Under the pieces are notes generated by a model. The model worked only from the letters and a program-made list of their open reading frames with translations, searched no databases and was not told the DNA's origin. Below, piece after piece: positions 11,036 through 23,486 of a stretch of DNA of 64,000 nt. Origin of the DNA: Elmis aenea (taxonomy: Eukaryota > Arthropoda > Insecta > Coleoptera > Elmidae); contig OX393577.1 in the NCBI GenBank assembly GCA_947652605.1, forward strand, positions 64,504,108-64,568,107. The letters run 5' to 3'. Made by a program: the position numbers and the translations under genes. Every line of letters starts with the position of its first letter. The first letter of the stretch is position 1.

Positions 11036-12560
11036 TATACTTACCATATAAATTTACCCTCTAGATTGCACAGATAGAACCATGTAACCAAAAATGTTTC
11101 ATATGGCTTTCAAAATTGACAATAATATACCACTGAACAGCCAGAAATTATTTCATTTACATTTAAAATAAAGAAAAGAGCTTAAAACATATTTATGGGT
11201 TCTAATTCCTGCAAGACGAAATTTTATTAAGTATCTAATGTATGCTTTACGGAATCGACAAATTATCAAAATTCCACGCAACGAACACATTTCTACTTCA
11301 AACTAACGTAACGACACGAATTATTAAAAAATAAACATCAACAGATTCAGAAAATACAAAATTTACGCCTCTCGACTACGAACAGAAAACAGAATATCCG
11401 TAAATTAATGCAATCAGTGTCAAAATGAGTTTCAGTTTGAAATAATTTCCTTGAGAAAATCACCAGAGTAAGCAAACCTCTGCCAGCAATTTATTAACAA
11501 CAAATTCGACCATAAACATAAATAAAAACTAGCCGCAAACCATTCCGTACATAAACTGTACCATTAAGTTATTAATTAATGTAAATTAACAAGTGTAGAA
11601 CATCTGCGCCGAGATTAAACGAAATGGATCTTAAATAGCGGAATTTAAATGTAATCCTCGCCGCTACCTACGTATATTTTATTAAAATTTAATACGCAAC
11701 ACATCTAACAAGACAACCGAGAACCCGTACAACCTGGTAAGTCCTTATTTATAAGGTTCTGTACAGTTGTTTAAGTAGGATTACGACAGTAAGTCCCGAA
11801 TCTGAAAAGATTCCGATTATAATCAAATTTAAAATGGGAAATAAACTTTGATACGTTCGAAATTGATGATACCGGGTCGTTATTATTACCATAACGAGGA
11901 CCGTAAAACGGTTATATTTAAAATGCGGGAGACGTGAATGGCTTCATAAAACTATCAGGTCGGTCAGGCAGAAAATTTTCTGTCTTCAGGAGAAGACTGT
12001 TTACGAAATCGTGGTTTATTGTATCAAGAAAACATTCGAAACTTATAAGCGATACCGGTCGGTTTATTTTAAAACGTCGACAACAATACACAGAAGTTTG
12101 TTTTATGATTTTTACGCCTGGTTTGTAAATTAACAGCTTACAGAATTGTGCTGTCTCTGTTGATAAACTTGAGACGCGCTTGGTTTCAGCAGTTGATGCT
12201 GAAGACAGAAGTTTGTTTCAAGATTTTAAAACAATGTACATACTTAGAAAAACGTGGATGCTTCTTGGTCCGTAATGAATTGAAACTGGGATCCAAGAAA
12301 TATAAAAATTTGGAAAAAGACGCGAAGATAGACCTTATAGACCTGTAAAAGTCGAGGTTCTTTAACTCCTTGACAACACTCGATTAGTGAGGAAGCCCAA
12401 ACGAGCAACGCCATTTGAATTGGTTTGAATTGGATTGTAATTATAAGCAAAGTACACCGCTTGATGTAAACACGACTAGAAAATGGATCCAGTATCAAAA
12501 CCCGAGACACAACTGGGTTTTAACTAAATCTGTACAGGTTAAGTTTATCAAAAACTTGCT
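11036..12560. other. AT-rich spacer
   Basis: No supported gene. Short frames at 11934-12128 and 12148-12348 lie in a region with direct similarity between CAGAAGTTTG blocks (12090 and 12207), but no domain is recognisable. Confidence 0.45.
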
Positions 12561-13254
12561 GGTTAATCTTCTTATCACGGGGATGAATATTCTTTATCTA
12601 TAGTATTCAATCTCTTTTTCCACTTATCTGTAACATATCTGCAACAAGAACATCAAAACTAAATGTTCTGCAGAGTTATAGGTGCAACTGGCCATTTCCT
12701 TCGGTAAAAATAGGGTAATTTTAGGGATCGCGTTGGCCATGAAATCGTCAGAGATAAAATCAAAATTCTCCTATTTACCAATTTGCGCATCCTTTGCAAG
12801 TAAAATGGTGTAAGGTTTTTAAAAAAATCTTAAGTGGTTCCGGAGAAAAACGTCAAAAACGAAACCCCTGCAAAAGCGCCACGATTTGAGAAGTTGTACC
12901 TATAAATAAATCTATGCGACTTGCACAGGCGTTTAACATAGGGAAAACCGTTTTTACAAGGCCCTTGTTTTTCGCGTTTTTCTCCGGAATCGTTTAAGAT
13001 TTTTTCAAAAACTTTGCACCATTTTACTTGCAAAGGATGCGCGCATTGCTTAATAGAAGAATTTTAATTTTATCTCTGACGGTTTCATGGCCAACGCGAT
13101 CCCAAAAATTACCCTATTTTTACTGAAAGAAATGGCCAGTGGCACGTATAACTCTGCCAAACATTTAGTTTTTATGTTCTTGTTACAAATATGTTATAGA
13201 TAAATGGAAAAAGAGAGATAAAGAATATTCATCCCCATGATAAGTAAACTAACC
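12561..13254. mobile_element. Large foldback element, ~320-bp arms
   Basis: The left arm (12561 to about 12882) and right arm (about 12962 to 13254) are inverted copies separated by a loop of about 80 bp. Matching blocks include GGGGATGAATATTCTTTATC, TGGCCATTTC, GGGATCGCGTTGGCCATGAA, TTTGCAAGTAAAATGGTG and GAGAAAAACG. Outer boundaries are soft: no short target duplication or diagnostic terminus was identified. The 67-codon minus frame inside is not a gene. Confidence 0.75.
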
Positions 13255-14847
13255 TTTTAAACGCTAGGTTAAACAGTTTTATGAAAAAATAATTAGAAAA
13301 ATGTGAGAATAAAGCAAAACCTCTTTCTTTACCAAGTCAAGCTGCCCTTCACATATTGTCATGTTAAGCTGATGCCACTATGCACAGAACACCTAAACCC
13401 TTCTAATTTTATCACAAAAACTTTCCACTTGCTAAAGAGCCAGTTAAATTATTACAGCAGAACAATACAAAATATATTTACTGCTACATGACCAATACAT
13501 TGTACTTATATAAAAGTGTTAAAATGTGTAACCAAATACAAGATTATGTTTTTTGTTGGAGAAGTGATGAGGTTAAGGCAATAAATTAGTATATAACTCC
13601 AAGTTAAGACCCAGATACAATCTTAAAAGATTCTTTTAAATGCTATAATGCACTTTGAAAACAGTTAATCGTCTCAGTTTTTGCGAAATTTTTTAACACG
13701 AAATTATAAATCAGCTAAATTAACAAGCTACATTAATATGCAAAGCAAATTCATCTTGATGTATTAATTAAAATAAAATAAACGTCCATCATCTGTTAAA
13801 CAAAATGATTACGACTTCGAATTTGCATAAAATTACTACCTACTGTTTTCTTATTAATCTATAACATTGTCATCATTATCTGAATCAGTTACATTAAATT
13901 TTATCTGCATAATAAAACCCTAGTTCACAAAATGAGTTGTATGTTTGGTTTACTGCACATAATAATTATTCCCTATTCAATTCTTCAAGTTTATTTTGCC
14001 TTGTAGGATTTGCTTAAACCTATTTTGTTTATCTGTTCCCCATTAATGATTGACAGAAGGTTTAAATTTCATGTTAAGAGAAATAAAATGATTGTAGTTT
14101 ACCATACTAACCCAAATGTTATACATGAGAAACATAAAACCAACAATATAAGTCAATTTGGAAACAATTACATCACTCAAATATGACCCACTTTTTTTAT
14201 TGCTCTTTTAAATGTAGGTTACAAAATGCAATAATAAAAATTACGGAAATGGTATCCGATTCGTCCAGTAAATATAAATCAAAACGCGAAGTTATAACTA
14301 GAAAAATAATGTTACATGTTTATTACCTAGGCTTTCTTGTTCCTTTAACTCAATATGACTTATGGGCAACTTCCTAGTTTAACAGTAAATCACTGCTGAA
14401 AACTCTGCGTGTGATCGGGAACTCAAGATCAATATAATTCTTGCTTCGACGGACATAGGCGGACCATTTGGCCGTAGAAAGCACCACTGGCGACCACAAT
14501 ATTAATAGCATTGTAGTTTCATCAATAACTACTGGCAAAAACCTTAAATAATATTCACTATATAAGGTGGAAAAGTTTTTGCGCGGCACCACGGATCGGT
14601 TCGTGCTTGATTGATGATCCGCGTTTTTAGCAATAATTTATAGCGGTAATAATAAATTTGATACGATTGTTGATGAGAAAAATGTGGTTTTCGATTTCAA
14701 GGTGAATTTTTGATTAAATTTACAAGTGGAGATTAATATTTTGAATATTTGTTGTTATCTATTTTCACGTGCCACGTTTATAAAGTAATTAATAGTTATT
14801 TATGCATCAAGGCCAAAAAGTACGTTTTGGCCGAGGCGCATATTACA
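13255..14847. other. Spacer
   Basis: No transposon end or gene family is seen. The part 14390-14640 is GC-richer than its surroundings and single-copy in this window. A perfect 8-bp palindromic arm pair GGCCAAAA/TTTTGGCC lies at about 14811-14832. Confidence 0.45.
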
Positions 14848-15134
14848 TTTTTTGTGCGATCGAATTAAAAACAATTTAAATTTTTAGTAATTTTCAAAAT
14901 TATAGGTTAGAAACTACGTGACATTCTGTCACTGACAGATTACGGCGTATGTACTGCATTACCGGCCCTCTCCTTAGCGACGGCCGTAAAAGTTACTTTT
15001 TCGGCCGTTGCTAAGGGTAACGGCCTGAAAAGTAACTTTTACGGCCGTTGCTAAGTATAGGGCCGGTAATGCAGTACTTTACGGTTGCTAACGCGTCCGT
15101 CAAACAGCTGTTTCTAGTACGATCGCACAAAAAA
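14848..15134. repeat. Nested palindrome
   Basis: Three inverted pairs are nested. Outer: TTTTTTGTGCGATCG (14848-14862) with its complement at 15120-15134. Middle: GTACTGCATTACCGGCCCT (14951-14969) with its complement at 15059-15077. Inner: GGCCGTAAAAGTTACTTTT (14982-15000) with its complement at 15028-15046. The middle and inner pairs are exact 19-bp matches and share one centre (15014). CGGCCGTTGCTAAG also occurs twice inside (15002, 15042). It could be a foldback transposon end or a cruciform-forming sequence. Confidence 0.85.
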
Positions 15135-16150
15135 AGATCAAATTGCAAGATAAAACGAACAAATATTTTATCAACATTTGCACGGATACACTCAAATAAT
15201 GTTTGAAAATATTTTGAAAATGTAGCCCTTATTGACTTACATAATCTAACAGCGACAGAAATTGGAAAATATATACCGTTTCGCCATAAAACTCCGACGC
15301 GTCCGTCGTGACTCACCCTGTATGTAACATATATTTTAATCCACTTATGTCACAAACCTTCAGTACTGAAAACAGTTCTGCTAATGACTATCATTTATAT
15401 TTTTTGCGAAATACATCCAATCAACATACTTGTAAAACAATAATTAACTCATTAATACCCAAAACTTAATAAATCCACAGATGACAAAATTTAATCGCCA
15501 AATTACACAGATTCGTAAGCCCCTGGCGTTAAAAACGACCAAAATAACGTTCTCAACATAAAATGCAAATTACACGTACGCCATTAATTATTTTTGACTT
15601 AATTTGTAATAATCGAAATTGGCGACTCCATATTTTTCGGCAATTTAAAAAACTGCAGTTATAATGGCTAACGCCCGAGGACTTCTACAAGTTTAATCAC
15701 TCTCCGCTTTTTATCATTTACTCAGTGTTAGTTAAAAACACAGCACATAATTACCTGTAATCTGAGGTAATTATGTATGCGCAACATTTCATCAGCTATG
15801 AGCTAAATGAACGTTAATTTTAAATTTGACTTCTCTATAATGATGTCTTTTTTTTTAATACAGCTTCCTCGCATAGGTTTAACAACTGCTAAAGCTACTT
15901 TTAGACTAAATACATCTTACGTAATTATAGTAATAACCGTTTTAATAGTAAATTAACTCAAATCGATTTTATGAAGTCCAAACTAGGAAGAAGCAAGATG
16001 GCATAAAATTTTAACAAAATAATTTAAAAGTACAATAATGATATTTGTGAAACGAATATATTCTTAAACACTATCTAGAATATTTTTAAAATACAAAATA
16101 CATAAAAAATCTACAAACTAACAGGCGAAAGTCAGGGCCCTGATTTAAAA
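15135..16150. other. Spacer with a solitary CACCCTGTAT transposon end
   Basis: GACTCACCCTGTAT near 15310-15325 is the kind of terminus seen on the foldback and mariner-like elements here, but no partner end was found. ACGCGTCCGTC occurs at 15090 and 15297. A minus-strand 101-codon frame (15011-15316) spans the palindrome and is not supported as a gene. Confidence 0.45.
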
Positions 16151-16154
16151 ATGG

Positions 16155-17620
16155 CATCGGAAGCCCATATTTGGCTCGGATAAACAATTTTGGATTAGCA
16201 TCTAGGCTTTTTTCTTTGGATAACCTATTGTTGGTTTTATAGCCAATTTTTGGTTAGAATAGCCAATTACGGATACAAATATCTAACTTTTTTTAAATTC
16301 GTAGATATAACCGATTTTTTTCGGATACGCAATTTTGAGTGTAAATAACGAATAATTGGGTCAGGTACTTAGTCAATTCTGTTTATTAGATAACCGGATT
16401 TTTATTTGGATAGCCTACATTTGGTTCGAATACTCAATTTTAAGTTTAAAAACCGATGTTTTGTTCAAATAGCCGATATTTGGCTCAAATAGTCGATTTT
16501 GAGTTTGCATGATCAATTTTTGCATTCGGATAGCCGACATTTGCGTCGTATAGTCGATGTTAAGTTTAAATAACCAATTTGTATATTCGGATAGCCGATA
16601 ATTGGTTCGGATAATCAATTTTAAGTTTATATAATCGACTTTTTGTCAAGAAAGCCGATATTTGGTTCAGATAACCGATTTTGCGTTTGGATAACTAATT
16701 TTTATATTCGGATAGTCGATATTTGGTTCGGATAGTCAATTTTGAGTTGATATAATCGACTTTTTATTAAAAAAGTCGATATTTTGTTCAGATTGCCGAT
16801 TTTGAGTTGGGATAACTAATTTTTACATTTAGGTAGCCGATATTTGGCTCGGATAGACAAGTTTAAGTTTATATAATCGTCTTTTTGTGCAAAAAACATA
16901 TATTTGGTTTAGATAGCCAATTTTGTGTTTGAATAAAGCATTTTTATATTCGGATAGCCGATAATTGGTTCGCATAATCAACTTTGAGTTTATGTAATCG
17001 AATTTTTTCCCAGGAAGCCGATATTTGGTTCAGATAACCGATTTTGGGTTTGGATAACTAATTTTTATATTCGGATAGCCGATATTGGGTTCGGATAGTC
17101 AATTTTGAGTTTATATAATCGACTTTTTGTTCAAAAAGCCGATATTCGGTTCAAATAGCCGATTTTGAGTTTGGATAATTAATTTTTACATTCAGATAGC
17201 CAATATTTGGTTCGGATAGACAATTTTGAGTTTATATAATCTACTTTTTGTGCAAAAAGCATATATTTGGTTCAGATAGCCGATTTTGAGTTTGAATAAC
17301 CAATTTTCATATTCGGATAGCCGATATTTGGTTCGCATAACCAATTTTGAGTTTATATAATAACATTGTTGCCCAGAAAACAGATATTTGGTTCAGATAA
17401 CCGATTTTGCGTTTGGATAACCAATTTTTATATTCGGATGGCCGATATTTGGTTCGGATAGTCAATTTTGAGTTTATATTATTTGGTTCAGATAGCCAAT
17501 TTTGAGTTTGGTTAATTAATTTTTATGTTCAGATAGCCAACATTTGCGTCGTAGAGTCAATTTTAAGTTTTTATAACCAATTTTTAGTTCAGATAGCCAA
17601 GATTGGTTCAAATAGTCAAT
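16155..17620 (+). repeat. Satellite: 121-bp monomers in a 363-bp higher-order repeat
   Basis: The phrase GATAGCCGATATTTGGTTCG, or a close variant, starts at 16590, 16711, 16832, 16953, 17074, 17195, 17316 and 17437, exactly 121 bp apart each time; the preceding copy, at 16468, is 122 bp away. Each monomer is about five degenerate ~24-bp subunits of the type GGATA.CCGATTTTGAGTTT. Monomers fall in three types that alternate A-B-C. A has TTCGCATAAT or TTCGGATAAT, then CAAGAAAGCC- or CCCAGGAAGCC-like sequence (16590, 16953, 17316). B has TTTTTACATT at its end (16711, 17074). C has GATAGACAA and GTGCAAAAA.CATATATTTGG (16832, 17195). The flanks (16155-16468, 17460-17620) are degenerate copies. It is not coding: 121 is not a multiple of 3 and frames are closed. 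Confidence 0.93.
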
Positions 17621-17870
17621 TTTCCGCTGGAATTTGTGTCCCTGGTTAACAAAAGTCTATTATTGTTGACCACAATCCTCTTTTACTCTATTTTTAAAGC
17701 TTTTTTTTTAAATAAATAAATTGAACCGCTTAAAAAATCTTTTTCTTGCAAAATAATTTGTTTTAATTCTGGTATCTTAGAGATGAATTTTACAAAGGGT
17801 TTGTAGCACTCATTCAAAACATTATTTTCAATTTTCGAGATGCGTACTACATGCACTAACAAATCCTAAC
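17621..17870. other. Spacer between satellite and hAT element
   Basis: Short AT-rich DNA with nothing recognisable; included to close the gap. Confidence 0.5.
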
Positions 17871-17957
17871 CAGGGCTGTGGAGCCGGAGTCGAACTACTA
17901 AAATTATCAGGATTCCGAGTCGGATTCGATTTTTTTTTTACCGACTCCGCAGCCCTG
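17871..17957. mobile_element. Minimal hAT MITE (87 bp)
   Basis: The ends CAGGGCTGTGGAGCCGGAGT and CGACTCCGCAGCCCTG are inverted repeats around an AT-rich core. TCCTAAC flanks both sides (17864-17870, 17958-17964): 7 bp exact, or 8 bp with one mismatch if the end is shifted by one base. The GGAGCCGGAGTCG-type terminus is a widespread hAT signature. It is almost nothing but two termini. Confidence 0.85.
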
Positions 17958-17964
17958 TCCTAAC

Positions 17965-18925
17965 TGGCTGCTAACTCTAAATATATTTGCTACATAGGTA
18001 TATTTTTTTAAGTAATCTTCACACTATAACGTGAAAAAACTTTTATTTCATCTGCGATAAATATTGATAAATTTCGACATAGTTCGTACAACTACGATTT
18101 TGAGAGTTCGCGATTATCGTGCGGTGAAACACATTTTTAGGCAAATCCAACGAGTCGCCACTGTATTTGGTAAACCTTCAGTCTACACAGGCCCTTTGTA
18201 AAGCATTAACCGGGTGTTATTATGTAGACGTGAAGCTCATATGCGTACGAACTCCATTAAGTAACAGCAGGCGGTGGTTAAACTCTCCTCTGAGCGCCGC
18301 CGCCAGTATATCACGGCAACAGAGATGTAGAAACACTTCTTCTAATAGAAGTGCACAACCGGATAATGACCTCTTAAACGTTTTTATTTCGCTTATCGCA
18401 CTTACGGACCTTTTGTCCCGGTGACCGTTCAATTTTAGTTAAACAAAACGTCGGTAATTTCAACGGTCGATTAAGCGACGAACCTCAACTTACACGCACA
18501 AATGATTGCTTTGGCTGTGAGCCTATGGGGCCCATTATGTTCGTAGACAACAACTTCATAAATAACAGAAATGCTGATTAGGTAATAAATTAGTCTCAAT
18601 ATACCATCTAATGCCATCGAAATTGACATTTATAGGAAACAGAATGTAAATTATCGGCCTGGAAGGTTTTTATAGCGAGTTCCTTAGCTTGGCGTCGGGC
18701 CATTTCCTATTCAAAATATTTTTAAAACGTTTACGTTCGGTTTATTTTAAGTGTAAAGGAAATATTTCACGCACAGAACGGGTTCTTCTACCAAAAAAAA
18801 AAAAATGTTGTCCTTTAAATGAATGAATTTATAACATCTGGATATGTTCATGGCATTTTCACACATTTCATGTATTTATTTCAACTTCTCTATGCTATTC
18901 AGAAATCGTTTCCAGTTCTTTATAT
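17965..18925. other. Spacer, partly GC-richer
   Basis: No transposon ends. 18100-18450 is GC-richer, with open frames on both strands (85 and 70 codons) but no domain. It could be a conserved non-coding element. Confidence 0.4.
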
Positions 18926-19573
18926 GAAAATTTCCTTCACCTGTCAAATTTGCGTTTTCAACTAATCACTAATCTTAAGTCTTTTAGAGACTACCAATAG
19001 AAGCATTATTACACGGTAATAATTTTACATTCCCCTGTCAGACGTTGATCCTCCTGTCAAATTTGCGTTTTCCACCAATACCAAACTCAGATTTCCTAGA
19101 AACGACCAATAAACATAATCATACACTAATATCCTTTTCGCAATTAACAGATTTTCATGCGTTTATTGGTCGTTTCTAAGAAATCTAAGTTTGTGATTGG
19201 TCGAAAATATAAATTTGGAGAGGAAATTAAATATTTTAGTCTTGATAATTTTTTGACGAATTTCGGCGACCAGTAGCGTTACTTTAATATATATTAAACC
19301 ACACCCCTTACGCACCATGCACTCTAACAGTACTTGTAAAATTTGACATAACGTACATTTAATTTGACAGGTAGGTAAGGTGAAGGAAATTTTCTGCACT
19401 GCAAATAATCTATAATGTTTGACAAATCTTCACTCATGCAAGTTGAATTAGAAAAAATCACTCGTGCTGTTCGTGCCCTTGTGTTTTTTTCAGCTTAACT
19501 TGCATTAGGGCATATTTACCAAAAAATATCGATAATTTTTAATGCACTTGTTATATTAATACCTACTGATAAT
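18926..19573 (+). mobile_element. Foldback-like repeat, copy 1 (inverted partner at 24.5 kb)
   Basis: Begins GAAAATTTCCTTCACCTGTC and carries the inverse, GGTGAAGGAAATTTTC, near 19379-19394. Homology with the copy at 24536-25298 (opposite strand) continues past that point to about 19573, through GACAAATCTTCACTCATGCA and AATTATCGATAA-like sequence. Internal inverted blocks include AGAAACGACCAATAAAC. On the minus strand a 47-codon stretch ending in FLRNDQ (inside 19163-19399) is also open in copy 2. No known transposase motif is visible; superfamily unknown. Confidence 0.8.
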
Positions 19574-19703
19574 AAAGAAATTGATATAACAAAAATGAAA
19601 ATATTGCTTTACCTATTTGATATAAAATACAAGTCCTGAAACGATAAATATTGCCCCATGTTTGCCTACAGACAATTTAATACAGGTACCTACGTGTACC
19701 TAC

Positions 19704-20532
19704 TAGGGTTTCTCATATTTGACCATTTTGCTTGTCCCGGGATTCCGGGAAGAAATCGGCCTTTGTCCCAGGGTTTCCCGGGATCCCGGGATGTAATAAA
19801 TTATGTCAATATTTTTAAATAAATAACCCAAAAAATTAAGGGAGCGGTTTATTACTTAAAAACAACTCCAAGTCATATATGTAATACATTTTGCTCCATG
19901 ATTATTACAAATAATTCAATAATATTGGTGAGAGAAACATACATTTGGTAATTATAACCTTTCTATTGCAATTTCATATTTATGAATACAATAATATAAT
20001 TTTTACAATGAATTTTTATAATGTGATTTAAGAAAACAAAAGTGATCTGTGCTTCGGTCATTTAGTCTTTTTCTTAATTTATTAACAAAAAGTCCTGCTG
20101 CATAAAATGCTCTCTCTGTCTCTATTGATGTAGGTGAAATTGTCTTGAGAGCATCTAGCAGCAAAGAAACATCGTTATTATCAATAAAATTTCATTTATA
20201 AGCTATTTTGCTTTGAATTATCAGGGTACACAAAAATAAAACTGTAAAAGTATTTTGAAGATATTAACTTTGTAATGGAGACCGGGCCTCTTTGCGCCAT
20301 ACTAAAAGAGAAAAATTATTTTGAAGTTTTTCCATAATTTACTATTAGTAAAGACATTTTAAGCATGAAATTCTGATAAGTTATGATAGTATTACAAATA
20401 TCTTAGCACAAAATAAACGAAAACAATACTTTTTTTAAATCCCGGGAATTCCCGGGACAGAAAGCATTTCCCGGAAAATATAAAATAGCTTAAAATGGAC
20501 CGGGATCCCGGGATCCCGGGCAAGAAACCCTA
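19704..20532. mobile_element. hAT-type element with CCCGGGATCCCGGG subterminal motif
   Basis: An exact 8-bp duplication, GTACCTAC, lies at 19696-19703 and 20533-20540. The ends are TAGGGTTTCT and, inverted, AGAAACCCTA. Just inside both ends are GC-palindromic CCCGGGATTCCGGG / CCGGGATCCCGGGATCCCGG motifs that stand out in AT-rich DNA and may be transposase binding sites (inference). The interior is AT-rich with no long open frame. A minus-strand hAT-transposase remnant around 20040-20180 is possible but not secure. Confidence 0.9.
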
Positions 20533-20540
20533 GTACCTAC

Positions 20541-21262
20541 TTAATGAATAAAATTTAATTTACATCCATATATTTTTTAAAATTTAAACTAATTTGTTTT
20601 TATTCAGTCTTAAAATAAAGCGATTTACGTTAAACAACCTCATGATAAACTTTCGCACATAACTGGTTTGCAAGTTTCCTATGCAGCTCTGAAATATATC
20701 AAGATAGCGAAATAGATCTCTCTTGAAATATTTTATTTATGTGCGTTCAATTTTTACGTGTCTTCGCGGTTGGTACACATTTCTACAAATAAATTTATAC
20801 GTTCCTTAACAGTTTTCAGCGTGTAATTTACGCTTGTGTCTCGATATAAATCGCACGAACGCAGCCAGTTGTACAAACAAATCTCGTTTCAGGTTTGAAT
20901 AATTCTACGGGGTAATTGAAAGTGTTCGGTATACTACAAAAATGTTAAGATTAAGTTGTATCTGCGATCATTTATCACGTTTATTGAGAAAGCATATTCA
21001 CAGTTTCAAAGAAAAGTTGGTGTGTGCAATGAGCAACGATTGTACTGTCAAAACTGCAATCGTTTGATACAATTAATTAATGTGTATATAACTTTGCACC
21101 TCTCATACTTTTTTAAATCTAGTTTCATACAAAATTTGGAATGGAATTTAATTAACATTTAATCACAGTTTATCTTGTAATCGGCAAGCATATCTAAAGC
21201 TTTATGTAATTGTATCAACATTTTTGTATATAATTTGTAAAAAATTTGGTCGCCAATAATAG
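20541..21262. other. Spacer
   Basis: No gene or transposon end is recognised. A 68-codon frame at 20956-21162 lacks any signature. Confidence 0.5.
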
Positions 21263-22219
21263 GTAGAGTAAAGTGCCCTAATATGGAATACTTTTTTGTA
21301 TTAGGCAATAATATTCACATTTATTCAACAAAATTTTGCTAAACAAATTATAAGGAATTTGTAATGAATACGCAACACATTACTCGAATTCTGGTACGAT
21401 ATTACGGTGGATATTTCTTATAAAGCTATTTTTTTTTAATGTTACTCCTATTCCATATTAAGCTCCCGGGGAACTTAATATGGAATACTAGGGGTTCTTA
21501 ATATGGAATATAGAATTATATAGGAAATATACATTAAAATAAACAACTGCTCATAGATTAATCTTTTATTTATTTCTGATTTGCATTATTACTTAAACTA
21601 AACCAAAACTCTGTTATTTATGTAAATTAAATTATAATTCAAGTGTCATTCGAACTAAATGTTGATAATTTACTTATTTTTTACAGGTAGGACAGTAGAA
21701 TTGTTTTTTTTTGGGTATTTTGCACATTTTTCGTGTGCCCATTTCTGACACTTTTGACACTGAACCCATATTGCTGTACTTAGTGGTCACTAAGACCATA
21801 ATCATATTCATTAAAAGGCACCTCTATGTATTCCATATTAGGCATCAATGTGAAATTTCAAAAATCGGTATATGTAAAACATGAAATGGCCCCAATCAAA
21901 ATTTTGGTCTATTTAATTGAAATGTAAAGGCTCATGCTAAATAAACATTCAATAAAATATTTTGTAACATTTACCCTAGCATATAGATAATATTTTGCAC
22001 TGAAAGATTTAGCCTAAAAACTCAGTAGCACGTCAAAAATATATTTGTATCTGTTATGTAATCTAGTGAATATTTTTTAAGCATTTTACATTTGGGAATG
22101 TGTGATCAATGTACAAATAGGTACCTACATATACTTTTTAACAGATATCGCTTATTCATTGTCATAAAACTGATGTATTCCATAATAGGTAACTGTTCCA
22201 TATTAGGGCACTACTCTAC
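21263..22219. mobile_element. Unclassified TIR element, GTAGAGTAAAGTGCCC ends
   Basis: Terminal inverted repeats of about 25 bp: GTAGAGTAAAGTGCCCTAAT at the left and ATTAGGGCACTACTCTAC at the right (2-bp indel), each continuing into ATGGAA. The terminal motif TAATATGGAATA or its complement recurs inside at about 21451, 21477, 21501, 21829 and 22173. The ends resemble those of the element at 61040-61928 (GTAGAATAGGGCAACTTGG). No target duplication is clear and no transposase frame is seen, so the superfamily is not assigned. Confidence 0.75.
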
Positions 22220-23484
22220 GCTTTGTGCAGCCAAAGTAGTGACAAAATGGTTTAAGGATCAAAAAGTCGCGATTATAGAATGGCCATAGCAATTCCCGAC
22301 TTTAATCCCACTAAGAAGTTTGTGACGATGTAAAAAGGGCATTAGATAAACGTTCTAATTAACAGAAACCCCGGAAAATTTTGAGAAACGTACTTATAGA
22401 CGGACGTCGGTACCTGTTAAAATATGCCAAAAATGAGTTGATAAAATGATTAAAAAATGAAGGCAGCCTCAGGATATATCCTGCATGTATCTATTTTTTT
22501 ATTCTCCATGTGTAGTGTACTTTATCTTGCCCGTACCGTTAACGATGCTCATATTTTAATCGTAAAAGGGGGAAATTACTAGCATTAACCTAATAAAAAT
22601 ATTAAATTAAGAAACTAGGTGATGTAATGCCATCAAACAAAAACTATAGGGTAACATAATGGGTGATTTATAATCAGTCACGCCATGGTGGCGTCCAGTA
22701 TGCGTGCGTTCCAGTAGATGGCAACGTTTTTCCACTTTGTTCCCGCTAATACATCATTTCCGGTATCTGTCCTATATCTGGGCATTAAAGCGCGCTCAAC
22801 TAATACGCGTAATTACTTTTACATCATAAATTATGGGTACACTCGCCTAAGCGAAGAATTTTATAATAATAGGGGACCCTATGTTGGTAAAACAAAAGAC
22901 TTTCAAGTTGAATTTAATTTGTACTCGAGCTGACGTTTGATGAGCAGTGGGTTCTCGGTTTTGGCTGTTTTAATTAGCTCAAGTGCTACACCGAATCAAA
23001 TATCAAATATGTGTTAAGTTCGATTGTAAAGAAATGCTTTTGAATAACGATTGGTCGTAACGGTTATGATATTTGAAAAGGTATAAGTATGTTTTCAAGG
23101 CAAAATTGTTTAATATGTAAACAAAATCTACAGATTAATTGCATTTTGTAAAGTTATTTCAACAAACGACATATGGTTGGCCGTGCATTTAGTTGTTTTA
23201 ATATCGTCAATGCGCAGTTGGCTATGAAAAAAATATCATTACTTAATGAGACCACCCGCCATAAAAATGTGCTAAATACGTGTCTATTAATTCATTCCGG
23301 TTTATCCAAATTTTCTCGGATACCGTTTAAGATATTCCCGATATCTCTTCGGATCATTAATGGACACCGAATTTATCAACTTTGCCAAATTTAAACCTAT
23401 GCTCTAGCTATAATAATAAACGAGATACCCTTGTTTAAACTCGAATTTAAAACACCCTGTATATTTAATAAAATCTTAATATTA
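22220..23484. other. Spacer with a one-sided CACCCTGTATA transposon end
   Basis: The part from about 23240 to 23463 looks like one arm of a foldback/mariner-like element: CTCGGATACCGTTTAAGATATTCCC, then ACGAGATACCC, then AACACCCTGTATA. The other arm was not found. The remainder is AT-rich with short frames (for example 22718-22933) lacking domains. Confidence 0.45.
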
Positions 23485-23486
23485 TA

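Noticed and set aside
15011..15316. 101-codon minus-strand open frame
   Set aside because: Runs through half of a nested palindrome, so its openness follows the repeat structure.
16155..17620. CRISPR-like regular spacing
   Set aside because: There are no unique spacers. The entire 121-bp unit is repeated and built from shorter subrepeats; it is a satellite in eukaryotic DNA.
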